Assembly (NCBI RefSeq): GCF_014397115.1
Contig: NZ_CP060720.1
Coordinates: 326,001-390,000 of the forward strand
Length of the DNA: 64,000 bases
Source of the DNA: Vagococcus carniphilus
Lineage (GTDB): Bacteria > Bacillota > Bacilli > Lactobacillales > Vagococcaceae
Direction of reading: 5' to 3'
Shown here one piece after another: positions 41,968 to 49,711 of this stretch (position 1 is its first letter; each line of letters starts with the position of its first letter). The position numbers were made by a program, and so were the translations under genes. The notes under the pieces were generated by a model that ran no database searches, was not told where the DNA came from, and was given only the letters and a program-made list of their open reading frames with translations.

Positions 41968-42827
41968 TGAAAATAGGTGTTAATAGTTGGTCTTTACCAA
42001 ATAATTTAACAGTAGAAGAAACGTTTCAATTAGCTAAAGAAGCAGGTTTTGAAACGATTGAATTTAATATGGCAGAAGAAGTGAAAGTAGAAAGTATTGT
42101 ATCTGATCTAGGGTTGGAAGATACGGTACATTTAACACTTAATATGAGAGAAGATGAGCTTTTAAAAATAAAGCAATTATCAGAAAAATATGACTTACCT
42201 ATTAGTAGTATAGCAACTGCTCTTCATTGGAAATATCCATTAAATGATCCTGACCCAACAGTAAGAGAACAAGGAAAAGAAGTAGCTAGACGCATGATTG
42301 ATGCTTGTTATATCTTAGGTGGAGATACTGTTTTAATCGTTCCAGGTGTGGTAAATGAAGAACGACCTTATGATACATGTTATGAGCTAGCAAAAGAAGC
42401 TTTTATCGAACTAGCGCCTTACGCTGAGGAGAAAGGGATTTATTTAGGCGTAGAAAATGTCTGGAATAAATTTTTATATAGTCCACTTGAGATGCGTCAA
42501 TTTATTGATGAGATAAATCATCCCTATGTTAAAGTTTACTTTGATGCAGGAAATGTTTTACAGTTTGGCTTCCCAGATCAATGGGTACGCATATTGGGAG
42601 AACGTATTGCTAAAGTACATGTGAAAGACTTTAATACAGCAGTAGGCAATATTAACGGCTTTACAACCCTTTTAGCAGGTAGTTTAAATTGGCCTAGACT
42701 TATGGAGTCATTAAAAGAAATAGGCTACACAGGCCCAATTACAGCTGAATTATCACCATATGCTTATGAAGGGGATCAATTAGCAAGAGATACAGCTAAA
42801 GCGATTAAACGGTTGGTAAATATGTAA
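41967..42827 (+). CDS. Sugar phosphate isomerase/epimerase-type TIM-barrel protein
   Basis: A 286-residue protein of the xylose isomerase-like (AP endonuclease 2) superfamily. Metal-binding residues appear in 'GVENVWNKF' (Glu near 153), 'VYFDAGN' (Asp near 190), 'KVHVKDF' (His near 214) and 'ITAELSPY' (Glu near 254). Members isomerise or epimerise sugars, dehydrate inositol derivatives, or act on keto-sugars made by Gfo/Idh/MocA enzymes, with which they are often linked, as here. The start overlaps the previous stop (TAATG). Last gene of the operon. Confidence 0.92.
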   Translation: MKIGVNSWSLPNNLTVEETFQLAKEAGFETIEFNMAEEVKVESIVSDLGLEDTVHLTLNMREDELLKIKQLSEKYDLPISSIATALHWKYPLNDPDPTVREQGKEVARRMIDACYILGGDTVLIVPGVVNEERPYDTCYELAKEAFIELAPYAEEKGIYLGVENVWNKFLYSPLEMRQFIDEINHPYVKVYFDAGNVLQFGFPDQWVRILGERIAKVHVKDFNTAVGNINGFTTLLAGSLNWPRLMESLKEIGYTGPITAELSPYAYEGDQLARDTAKAIKRLVNM

Positions 42828-42828
42828 A

Positions 42829-42878
42829 AAAATCCACGAACTAACTACGTTTAAGTAGTAGTTTGTGGATTTTTTTTG
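42829..42878 (+). terminator. Terminator closing the sugar enzyme operon
   Basis: AATCCAC pairs with GTGGATT, continued by AACTA / TAGTT and an inner CTAC / GTAG, with eight T after the stem. It also faces the minus-strand gene that ends at 42899. Confidence 0.9.
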
Positions 42879-42898
42879 AGTGAATTGTACAAATTGGT

Positions 42899-43288
42899 TT
42901 ATTTATTAATTGCATCAATTAATGGACGAGCAGAGGTACTATCCAAATCTACAACTGCTCCTTCAATGTAGGCAGAACTAAAAAAATCATTTGGGTATAT
43001 TTTTTGTGTTACATAAGATTTAATGGAAAAATTTGGCAAAACATAAGCAAAAATAATGTAGGAATCATCGTTAGTATTTTTTAAATAAACATTGTATTCA
43101 TAACGATTTCCTTTTGAAAAGTAAATTAATTCAGTTTTTCTTATCTTATTTTTAGGAATTTCTTTTTTTATGGCATAAGAATAGAATTCTTTTTCTAGTC
43201 TATATTCGTAAGTTTTTTTGGTAATAAAAAAGATAAATAGGAAAGAAAGCACAGTTAATATTAAAATATTTCTGATTTTCTTTTTCAT
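42899..43288 (-). CDS. Small membrane-anchored protein, DUF3139-like
   Basis: A 129-residue protein with a basic start and one hydrophobic segment (about 6-23), then an extracellular domain ('LEKEFYSYAIKKEIPKNKIRKTELIYFSKGNRYEYNVYL' in outline). The layout of a short anchor, a Lys-rich helix and a strand-rich domain reminds me of DUF3139 proteins common in Listeria and Enterococcus; that call is tentative. ATG 43288 follows AGGAGAATCC. It lies 20 bases after the next minus-strand gene, so the two probably form an operon. Confidence 0.7.
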   Translation of the reverse strand: MKKKIRNILILTVLSFLFIFFITKKTYEYRLEKEFYSYAIKKEIPKNKIRKTELIYFSKGNRYEYNVYLKNTNDDSYIIFAYVLPNFSIKSYVTQKIYPNDFFSSAYIEGAVVDLDSTSARPLIDAINK

Positions 43289-43308
43289 AGCGGATTCTCC
43301 TATATTTA

Positions 43309-43641
43309 TTATTCTAAGTTAGAGTCAACAGAATATTTTAAATAAATGCAACAGATAAAAAAGATTAAGCATTCTAAAAGTAATAACCAAATAATACCCG
43401 TTCTCGAAAAGAAAAAAACAATAATTTCTGATAGGCAAATGACAGAACCGATAAATAGTAAAAATGTAGAAATAGTTTTAAAGAAATGCCCCAATAAAAG
43501 TTGTGCTTGATCCCAATTTTCTTTAGAAGACATAGATTTTTTTGTTCTAAATCCTTCAAATTTATTAATTTTTTTAGGAGGTTCTGACAAGTAAGTCTTT
43601 GAAAAGTGTAAAAATAGAAAAGAAAAAATGAGTAGTAGCAT
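43309..43641 (-). CDS. Small multi-spanning membrane protein
   Basis: I do not recognise this 110-residue protein. It has hydrophobic segments at about 1-15, 53-73 and 79-101, and a Lys/Ser-rich loop between. ATG 43641 is chosen because AAGGAGGAG lies 6 bases upstream; a TTG one codon earlier is too close. It is the first gene of a two-gene minus-strand operon with the DUF3139-like protein. Confidence 0.65.
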   Translation of the reverse strand: MLLLIFSFLFLHFSKTYLSEPPKKINKFEGFRTKKSMSSKENWDQAQLLLGHFFKTISTFLLFIGSVICLSEIIVFFFSRTGIIWLLLLECLIFFICCIYLKYSVDSNLE

Positions 43642-43842
43642 CAATCTCTCCTCCTTGTGCTAGTTAAATAATTATAGCATGATAAAACATATTTGTTTAA
43701 CTAGTTGTGTTTTATGTTATTTTATGCGCATTTACGAATGAAAAGGTATATAATTAACAGGGTAGTGTATAGGATAAACTTTTTAACAGATAGTAGTTGT
43801 TGGTATAAGAAAAAATTGAGTGAATATGAAGGAGATTTTTTT

Positions 43843-44010
43843 ATGAAAAAAGAAGATTGGTTAAATTCTGGTTTTTATTTTGTACTTGTTGTGGTAATAC
43901 TCTTTTTTTTAGATTTTACATCTAATCGATTAATTCAGTTTGGTATAGCGCTTATTGGTGCAATCGTTGGAAATCTGATTCATAAGAAATTTATAAAACC
44001 TAAATTATAA
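43843..44010 (+). CDS. Small two-segment membrane protein
   Basis: A 55-residue protein ('MKKEDWLNSGFYF') with two hydrophobic stretches (about 10-24 and 30-45) and a basic tail. ATG 43843 follows GAAGGAG at 8 bases, which is why I do not use the earlier in-frame ATG at 43705. Unknown function. It is convergent with the ABC exporter gene and shares a terminator with it. Confidence 0.65.
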   Translation: MKKEDWLNSGFYFVLVVVILFFLDFTSNRLIQFGIALIGAIVGNLIHKKFIKPKL

Positions 44011-44013
44011 ATA

Positions 44014-44064
44014 ATAAAAAACTAAGAACAGCTTTCGGATTTTGAAAGCCTTTCTTAGTTTTTA
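44014..44064. terminator. Bidirectional terminator between the small membrane gene and the ABC exporter
   Basis: AAAACTAAGAA pairs with TTCTTAGTTTT, with an inner pair AGCTTTC / GAAAGCC; A- and T-runs lie on both sides. Confidence 0.85.
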
Positions 44065-44065
44065 T

Positions 44066-45661
44066 TTATTCTGATAAATTGAGTATGCCGTCTAATTTTT
44101 CTTTGATTAAAGGCGTTAAGTTGTGATTCACCATGATGACAGTAATATCGTCCATACTTAAAATTAGATTTTCAATTTCATAAGCCGTCTCTTTATCTAA
44201 ACTAGATGTACTTTCGTCTAGTAAAATAATTTTTTTGTTTCTGATAAGTCCTCTTGCTAAAGCTATCCGTTGTCTCTGTCCACCAGAAACATTGTTGCCA
44301 GATTCTTTTAAGCTAAAATCTAAATTATTAGCAAATTGGCTCAATTGAACTTGTTTTAATACTTCTTTTATTTCCTCATCGTCAAAGCAATCACCTAAAA
44401 CGATATTTTCACGAATAGAACCTTCTAGTATATAAGGATTTTGGTCAATGTATAAAATAAAATCTAAAACGCTATCCTTAGAAATAGTATTCAATTCAAT
44501 ATCATTTAAAACAATGCTTCCTTCATAATCCGAGAGATTATTATTTAGGATATTTAGTAAAGTTGATTTTCCTGAACCGCTTTTACCAATGACAGCGTAT
44601 TTTCCATTTGGTTGAAAATGATAGTTAATATTTCTGAATAAAAAATTCTTTTTATCGTATGAATAACCTGTATTTTTAAGGATAATTCCGGAGCCAATCT
44701 TATCAATAGGATAATTTTCGTGGTCCGCATCATTAACAGAGAATATAAAATTATTAATATTTTCAAATAAAGGAGCAACACTTTGAATACTAGAAATATT
44801 TTGACTAGAAGAACCAACAAGATTAAAAATTTTTGCTGATAGATTAGAGACCGTCCAGATGATTCCTATAGGAATTATCTGGCGAAAAGCTAAATAGCCG
44901 GACATAGAAAAAGCAGTAATTTGACCAACGATATTACTTACTCCACCTAAAACAGCAACGAGAGCAACCAAATGATATTGTGAATTTTTCTTGTTTGCTA
45001 AAATTAGAAATTCTTTCTTTATTTTTTCTACAAAGTAGGGTGAATTCTTAAAATTATAGAAAGTACTATAACCAGATAGTAATTGAGTCGTGGTTGAAGT
45101 ACACACTTCATTTTGACTCGTCACGCTAAGAGTTGCCTTTTTCAATTTTTTATTTAATAGCCTAGGTAGCTGAATTAAAAAGATGCTTTCAACCAATACT
45201 AGTAAAAACAGCGACCAGTGAATTAAAAAGAGAGTTACTAACGAGAAAATCAATGTAATAACACCTGCAAATAATTCATAGAATTTTTCAAAGGCAATCT
45301 GTTCAATCTGGTTTGTATCATTAATAAGGCGTGAGGTATAACTACCAATAGTTTGCTTTTTAAATTCTAAGGGAGACATTTTAGCGATCCTATTAATAAT
45401 TTGATATCTAAGGTAGTTTGACATTTTCTGGATTGTTTTATTAATATATTTTATTTGGAAATAAAGGAAGAAAAGTAAAAAAATATTAGCAACGATTAAT
45501 AGGAATGTGTAATTTAGAAATTGGTTCCAATCAAATTTTATCAAAGCATCGAGTATGGAAGAGAGCATAAGAGTACTGACAATTGAACTGATAGATACTA
45601 ACGAAATAAAAAATAAGACACACAAATTATCTTTCCAGTGGATGAGAATTATTTTTTTCAT
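44066..45661 (-). CDS. ABC exporter, fused membrane and ATPase domains
   Basis: A 531-residue half-transporter that probably acts as a homodimer. About six hydrophobic segments fill 1-300. The ATPase domain has Walker A 'GKSGSGKSTLL' near 358, signature 'VSGGQRQRIALARGL' near 453, Walker B and D-loop 'IILLDESTSSLD' near 473 and H-loop 'VNHN' near 507. Half-transporters of this type export lipids, drugs or peptides. No peptidase domain is present at the N-terminus, and no precursor peptide or partner gene is obvious next to it. ATG 45661 follows AAGGAGAT. Confidence 0.9.
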   Translation of the reverse strand: MKKIILIHWKDNLCVLFFISLVSISSIVSTLMLSSILDALIKFDWNQFLNYTFLLIVANIFLLFFLYFQIKYINKTIQKMSNYLRYQIINRIAKMSPLEFKKQTIGSYTSRLINDTNQIEQIAFEKFYELFAGVITLIFSLVTLFLIHWSLFLLVLVESIFLIQLPRLLNKKLKKATLSVTSQNEVCTSTTTQLLSGYSTFYNFKNSPYFVEKIKKEFLILANKKNSQYHLVALVAVLGGVSNIVGQITAFSMSGYLAFRQIIPIGIIWTVSNLSAKIFNLVGSSSQNISSIQSVAPLFENINNFIFSVNDADHENYPIDKIGSGIILKNTGYSYDKKNFLFRNINYHFQPNGKYAVIGKSGSGKSTLLNILNNNLSDYEGSIVLNDIELNTISKDSVLDFILYIDQNPYILEGSIRENIVLGDCFDDEEIKEVLKQVQLSQFANNLDFSLKESGNNVSGGQRQRIALARGLIRNKKIILLDESTSSLDKETAYEIENLILSMDDITVIMVNHNLTPLIKEKLDGILNLSE

Positions 45662-45729
45662 TTTTTTATCTCCTTAATAATAAATAATCAACTTCTATTT
45701 TATTTATCCAATATTTATATCTATTGTGA

Positions 45730-45764
45730 ACTTGTTAACTTGAAATGTAAACTACAAGTACAAG
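45730..45764. promoter_or_regulatory. Cluster of ACTTG / CAAGT half-sites
   Basis: ACTTG occurs at 45730-45734 and 45738-45742, and its complement as CAAGT at 45755-45759 and CAAG at 45761-45764, in the shared promoter region of the ABC exporter and the small + strand gene. The symmetry suggests a regulator binding site; no regulator is known. Confidence 0.3.
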
Positions 45765-45809
45765 ATATGGTAAGTGAGAAGTTAAGATTACGATAAGTTA
45801 ATTTACACA

Positions 45810-45818
45810 TGATATAAT
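45810..45818 (+). promoter_or_regulatory. Extended -10 promoter of the small Lys-rich gene
   Basis: TGATATAAT, an extended -10, lies 26 bases before the ATG. No good -35 is present, as is common for extended -10 promoters. Confidence 0.5.
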
Positions 45819-45844
45819 AAAGGAAAAGCAATGGAGGGATTTTT

Positions 45845-46045
45845 ATGTCAGAGAAAAAACTACTAAAGTCAGAAAAAATCCGTATTAAAAATGATAAGTT
45901 GCGAGCAAAAGGGAAAGATCCTTTAAAGGGGTCAAAAGCAATAGCCAATAATGGCATTAGTTCTAGTGCGATGGCAGGTTCTTCTGGAACTAACCCTGCA
46001 AATTTAGAACGTAAAGGAACTAAGGCGTTAAATGAACAAGACTAG
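45845..46045 (+). CDS. Small Lys-rich hydrophilic protein of unknown function
   Basis: A 66-residue protein without membrane segments: the first half is Lys/Arg-rich and helical ('KKLLKSEKIRIKNDKLRAK'), the second is Ser/Gly/Asn-rich ('SSSAMAGSSGTNP'). ATG 45845 follows GGAGGG at 7 bases, with a promoter and a terminator of its own, so it is likely real. I do not recognise the family. Confidence 0.6.
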   Translation: MSEKKLLKSEKIRIKNDKLRAKGKDPLKGSKAIANNGISSSAMAGSSGTNPANLERKGTKALNEQD

Positions 46046-46080
46046 TTACTTAGTTGGGTGATTTAGTTAATTAATATAAA

Positions 46081-46121
46081 TAAAAAGCAAAATCTTAACT
46101 TAATAGGATTCTGCTTTTTTA
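46081..46121. terminator. Bidirectional terminator between convergent genes
   Basis: AAAAAGCAAAATC pairs with GATTCTGCTTTTT through one mismatch around a 12-base loop. Confidence 0.8.
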
Positions 46122-46134
46122 TCTAAAGATACAT

Positions 46135-46623
46135 TTATTTAGTATAAACCAATTCATATTCAGTGCCTAAATCATCTATTAGTCGATTGTCGTTTGAGTC
46201 TGACATTTGGAATTCTTTGTTGATATCATTTCCTTTGATAAGAACTTTCTTATCTTTCTTTTCTATTGAAAAAGTGACATTTTTAAGTGATTTGACAAAC
46301 TTATTATCAAATTCTTTTTTAGTTAATTTTGCCTTAGGAAATTCTTTATTAATCTGCTTGATCTCGTTGTTGATTTTAGCGTCATACTCAGTATCTGAGG
46401 GAGATTTATTAGGATTTAAAAAAGGCGAGAATGAGAGAGAGACATCCAAGTTACCATCTTCAAAAACATAGTAGCCATTTTCTTGTAAACTGTCACCACT
46501 TTTAACGATTTGGTTAATTTGAGCTGTTTTTACATTACTTTTGTTCGTTGAACATCCGGCAATGGCTAGAAGTAGGACTGTCAGAGGTAAAACTAATTTA
46601 AAAAATTTTTTTAGTATTTTCAT
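46135..46623 (-). CDS. Uncharacterised lipoprotein
   Basis: A 162-residue exported protein with a lipoprotein signal and lipobox 'LAIAGC' (Cys 24). The mature part is hydrophilic and rich in Lys, Asn and Asp, with no enzyme motif I can name. ATG 46623 is chosen because GAGGAGTG lies 7 bases upstream; a GTG three codons earlier overlaps it. It is a single-gene unit within the accessory region. Confidence 0.8.
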   Translation of the reverse strand: MKILKKFFKLVLPLTVLLLAIAGCSTNKSNVKTAQINQIVKSGDSLQENGYYVFEDGNLDVSLSFSPFLNPNKSPSDTEYDAKINNEIKQINKEFPKAKLTKKEFDNKFVKSLKNVTFSIEKKDKKVLIKGNDINKEFQMSDSNDNRLIDDLGTEYELVYTK

Positions 46624-46705
46624 TTCAATCACTCCTCTTTTTTTTATTATACCATGTAAGTAGCTTATTATTTTATGATATGATATCTCTAAGGGGTTGA
46701 TATAA

Positions 46706-47062
46706 ATGAAAAAATCGAATTATCTCTATATTTTATATGGTGTATGGATTGCTATGTTTTTTGTTTTAACTTTTTTCTCTTCAAAAAATTATAGTTTGTT
46801 TTTTTTATATGCTGTCATCATGTTTCCAACGAGTCAGTATGTCATGAAAAAAAGAAAAGCAGAGATAAACCAAATGTGGGGATTGGTAGAAGAATTAGAT
46901 ATGCCCATTCAGACACTAAGTCAAATTTCTGGGATAGGTGTATTGGATTTAAAAGCAACTAAATTTAAAGATAATGGGGCATATTTTCCTAGTCAAAAAC
47001 AAGTTAAACAAACAATTGAACAGTTAAAACAAATAAAAAACTCAACGGCTGAAAATCAATAA
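46706..47062 (+). CDS. Small membrane protein with cytoplasmic tail
   Basis: A 118-residue protein with two hydrophobic segments (about 6-22 and 29-45, 'YILYGVWIAMFFVLTFF') and a cytoplasmic helical tail of about 70 residues. I do not recognise it. ATG 46706 follows AAGGGG. It ends in a terminator that overlaps its stop codon and lies next to the convergent rpmB gene. Confidence 0.7.
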   Translation: MKKSNYLYILYGVWIAMFFVLTFFSSKNYSLFFLYAVIMFPTSQYVMKKRKAEINQMWGLVEELDMPIQTLSQISGIGVLDLKATKFKDNGAYFPSQKQVKQTIEQLKQIKNSTAENQ

Positions 47063-47083
47063 TTGATTTTGTCGTTGAGTTTA
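47039..47083 (+). terminator. Terminator overlapping the end of the small membrane protein gene
   Basis: ACTCAACG pairs with CGTTGAGT, and inside it GAAAATCAAT pairs with ATTGATTTT; the 3' side runs into TTTATTTATTT. Confidence 0.75.
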
Positions 47084-47112
47084 TTTATTTAATCTCTATG
47101 TCTCAAAAATTA

Positions 47113-47301
47113 TTAAACGCGTTCAACTTTTCCTGATTTCAAAGCACGAGCAGAAACCCAAACTTTTTTAGGCTTACCGTCAACTAAGATACGGACTTTT
47201 TGTAGGTTTGCACCCCAAGTACGTTTAGAAGCGTTCATTGCGTGAGAGCGAGTGTTACCAGATCTAGCTTTTCGCCCAGTTATATAACATTCTTTTGCCA
47301 T
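47113..47301 (-). CDS. rpmB: 50S ribosomal protein L28
   Basis: Ribosomal protein of 62 residues, full length, with the family start '[21 protein letters not shown]' in outline and the basic core '[13 protein letters not shown]'. Only one Cys is present, so this is a zinc-free form. ATG 47301 follows AAAGGAGGG. It is on the minus strand, divergent from yloU as in Bacillus and Enterococcus. Confidence 0.96.
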   Translation of the reverse strand: MAKECYITGRKARSGNTRSHAMNASKRTWGANLQKVRILVDGKPKKVWVSARALKSGKVERV

Positions 47302-47516
47302 GATATTCCCTCCTTTGCTTTGAATATATCATTTGTACAATAATCACACTAGAATAATTTATCATAATTCTGTCGTTTATGCAATAAGAATTTTATTAGA
47401 TTTTCAATTGGAATGAAAAAAAGCTGACGATATATGATTTTTTCTTTAACATTATTGTAGATTGTGATAAACTGAGGGATGATAATGGGAATTACTGACT
47501 ATAGGGAGGTAGCAAA

Positions 47517-47879
47517 ATGGCTGTAAAAATTAAAACACAGACTGGTACCATTGAAATTTCTAATGATGTTATCGCTACTGTTGTGGGTGGAGCTGCAACA
47601 GATATCTATGGTATCGTTGGAATGGCAAGCAAAAATCAAATTAAAGATAATGTAAATGATATTTTAGGAAAAGAAAACTACTCACGTGGTGTTGTCGTAC
47701 GTCAAGAAGAAAATGGCGTAGCGGTAGATGTTTATATCATGGTGAGCTATGGAACAAAAATTTCTGAAGTTAGTCGTAACGTGCAAGAAAAAGTGAAATA
47801 CAATCTTGAAACAATGCTCGGGGTTGTCGCAAATTCTGTTAATATTTTTATCCAAGGTGTCAGAGTACAACCTGAATAA
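47517..47879 (+). CDS. yloU: Asp23/YloU-family envelope stress protein
   Basis: A 120-residue protein with the Asp23 fold: 'GTIEISNDVIATVVGGAATDIYGIVGMA' in outline at the start and 'VDVYIMVSYGTKISEVSRNVQEKV' in the middle. Family members sit at the inner face of the membrane through partners and respond to envelope stress or alkaline shock. No membrane segment of its own. ATG 47517 follows GGGAGGT. It precedes fakA, the standard Firmicute pair. Confidence 0.93.
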   Translation: MAVKIKTQTGTIEISNDVIATVVGGAATDIYGIVGMASKNQIKDNVNDILGKENYSRGVVVRQEENGVAVDVYIMVSYGTKISEVSRNVQEKVKYNLETMLGVVANSVNIFIQGVRVQPE

Positions 47880-47940
47880 AATGTGATTGCACAGCATATG
47901 ATGATATATGTTTTTGAATGAAATGAGGAGGAACATTTTA

Positions 47941-49611
47941 GTGGAAGTGAAAGCAATCAACGGAGGACAATTTCAAGCAATGGTTCAAGCAGGTGCCAAT
48001 CGTTTGAATCAAAATGCCGAATTTGTCAATTCTTTAAATGTTTTCCCTGTACCTGATGGGGATACAGGAACAAATATGGATTTATCAATGACAAGTGGTG
48101 CAAAAGCTGTAAGAGATGCAACGAGTGAACATGTTGGAGAACTTGCAGGTATTTTATCTAAAGGTCTATTAATGGGCGCTAGAGGGAACTCAGGCGTTAT
48201 CTTGTCTCAATTATTCCGTGGTTTCTCAAAAGAAATCGTGACTGAGGAAGAACTAACTGCCCAAGGATTGGCAGATGCCTTCAAAAATGGAGTAGAAACT
48301 GCCTATAAAGCAGTAATGAAACCTGTTGAAGGAACTATTTTAACTGTTTCTCGTGGAGCTGCTATTGCGGCTGAGAAAAAAGCTAAAAACTCAGATGACT
48401 GTATTGAAGTAATGGAAGCAGCTTTAAAGGGTGCTAAAAAAGCATTAGCCAAAACACCTGATATGCTACCAGTCTTAAAAGAAGTTGGCGTAGTGGATAG
48501 TGGTGGTCAAGGATTAGTCTTTGTTTATGAAGGTTTCTTTGAATCATTATCAGGTAAAGTAGTTGAAAGTGATTTACATCAACCAACACCAGGACAAATG
48601 GATGCAATGGTGAATGCTGAGCATCATAGAAGTGTTTCAGGAGCTGTTGCTACAGAAGATATCAAATTCGGTTACTGTACTGAAATTATGGTTCGTATTG
48701 GCGAAGGTCCAACAGTTGATAGTGAATTTGACTATGATACATTCAGAAATTATTTAAATGAATTAGGTGATTCATTATTAGTCGTTGCTGATGATGAAAT
48801 TATTAAAGTTCATGTGCATACAGAACAACCAGGTGAAGTCATGAATTATGGCCAAAAATTTGGTTCATTAATTAAGATTAAAGTGGACAACATGCGTGTT
48901 CAACACGAAACAATCTTAGAACATGAAAGTGCTCCTGAAAAACCAAAAGAAAGAGTACCTTATGGTATTATTTCTGTTGCAGCTGGTAGTGGTGTTCAAG
49001 AGTTATTCCGTAGTATGGGAGCTAATTACATTATTAGCGGTGGTCAAACAATGAACCCAAGTACAGAGGATATCTTGAAAGCAATTGACGCAGTTCATGC
49101 TGAAAAAGTAATCATCTTACCAAACAACAAAAATATCTTTATGGCAGCTGACCAAGCAGCTGAAGTAAGTGAAATTCCAGCGATTGTGGTACCATCTAAA
49201 ACAATTTCTCAAGGAATGACAGCTTTATTAGGCTTTAACGACCAAGTATCTCTTGAAGAGAATGAATCAGCTATGAGAGATATGTTAGAAGATGTGGTTA
49301 GTGGACAAGTAACAACAGCTGTTCGTGATACATCAATCGACGGCGTTGAAATCACTAAAGATGACTTCATCGGTATGATCGAAGGCAAAATTGTTGTTTC
49401 CAATCCAGACCGCTTGGAAGCGTCACTTGAAACGCTAAAAGGAATGTTACAAGATGATTCTGAAATCGTGACAATCATTATTGGTGAAGATGGTGAACAA
49501 GAAGAAGCTGAACGCTTAGAAGAAGCTTTAATGGCAATTGATGGAGAATTAGAAGTTGAAATTCACCAAGGAGATCAACCGGTATATCCATATCTTTTTG
49601 CCGCTGAATAA
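47941..49611 (+). CDS. fakA: Fatty acid kinase subunit FakA (YloV)
   Basis: ATP-binding subunit that phosphorylates fatty acids carried by FakB, feeding PlsX/PlsY phospholipid synthesis. The 556 residues have an N-terminal DhaL-like nucleotide domain ('PDGDTGTNMDLSM' near 37, 'GARGNSGVILSQLFRGF' near 80), a middle domain, and a C-terminal DegV-like domain that meets FakB. GTG 47941 follows GAGGAGGA at 8 bases; an upstream in-frame ATG (47908) lacks a site. No fakB is in the window. plsX downstream acts in the same pathway. Confidence 0.93.
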   Translation: MEVKAINGGQFQAMVQAGANRLNQNAEFVNSLNVFPVPDGDTGTNMDLSMTSGAKAVRDATSEHVGELAGILSKGLLMGARGNSGVILSQLFRGFSKEIVTEEELTAQGLADAFKNGVETAYKAVMKPVEGTILTVSRGAAIAAEKKAKNSDDCIEVMEAALKGAKKALAKTPDMLPVLKEVGVVDSGGQGLVFVYEGFFESLSGKVVESDLHQPTPGQMDAMVNAEHHRSVSGAVATEDIKFGYCTEIMVRIGEGPTVDSEFDYDTFRNYLNELGDSLLVVADDEIIKVHVHTEQPGEVMNYGQKFGSLIKIKVDNMRVQHETILEHESAPEKPKERVPYGIISVAAGSGVQELFRSMGANYIISGGQTMNPSTEDILKAIDAVHAEKVIILPNNKNIFMAADQAAEVSEIPAIVVPSKTISQGMTALLGFNDQVSLEENESAMRDMLEDVVSGQVTTAVRDTSIDGVEITKDDFIGMIEGKIVVSNPDRLEASLETLKGMLQDDSEIVTIIIGEDGEQEEAERLEEALMAIDGELEVEIHQGDQPVYPYLFAAE

Positions 49612-49653
49612 ATAAAATAAGGATAAGTCTATTGAATGACGTTGTCTTATTAT

Positions 49654-49693
49654 GAAAAAGAGGCTACCAGTAAATGGTTCAGCCTCTTTTTTC
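49654..49693 (+). terminator. Terminator between fakA and recG
   Basis: AAAAAGAGGCTACCA pairs with TGGTTCAGCCTCTTTTTT (two bulged bases), loop GTAAA. The outer arm resembles the ends of the insertion sequence at 8269, but the loop and inner stem differ. Confidence 0.85.
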
Positions 49694-49711
49694 TCATAAA
49701 GGAGGGTGCTT

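Noticed and set aside
46163-46471. 102-codon + strand frame opposite the lipoprotein gene
   Set aside because: The minus-strand gene has a ribosome site and a lipobox; the opposite frame has neither.
49654-49693. Remnant of a second copy of the insertion sequence
   Set aside because: Only the GAGGCT outer bases are shared; it is a complete, ordinary terminator hairpin.
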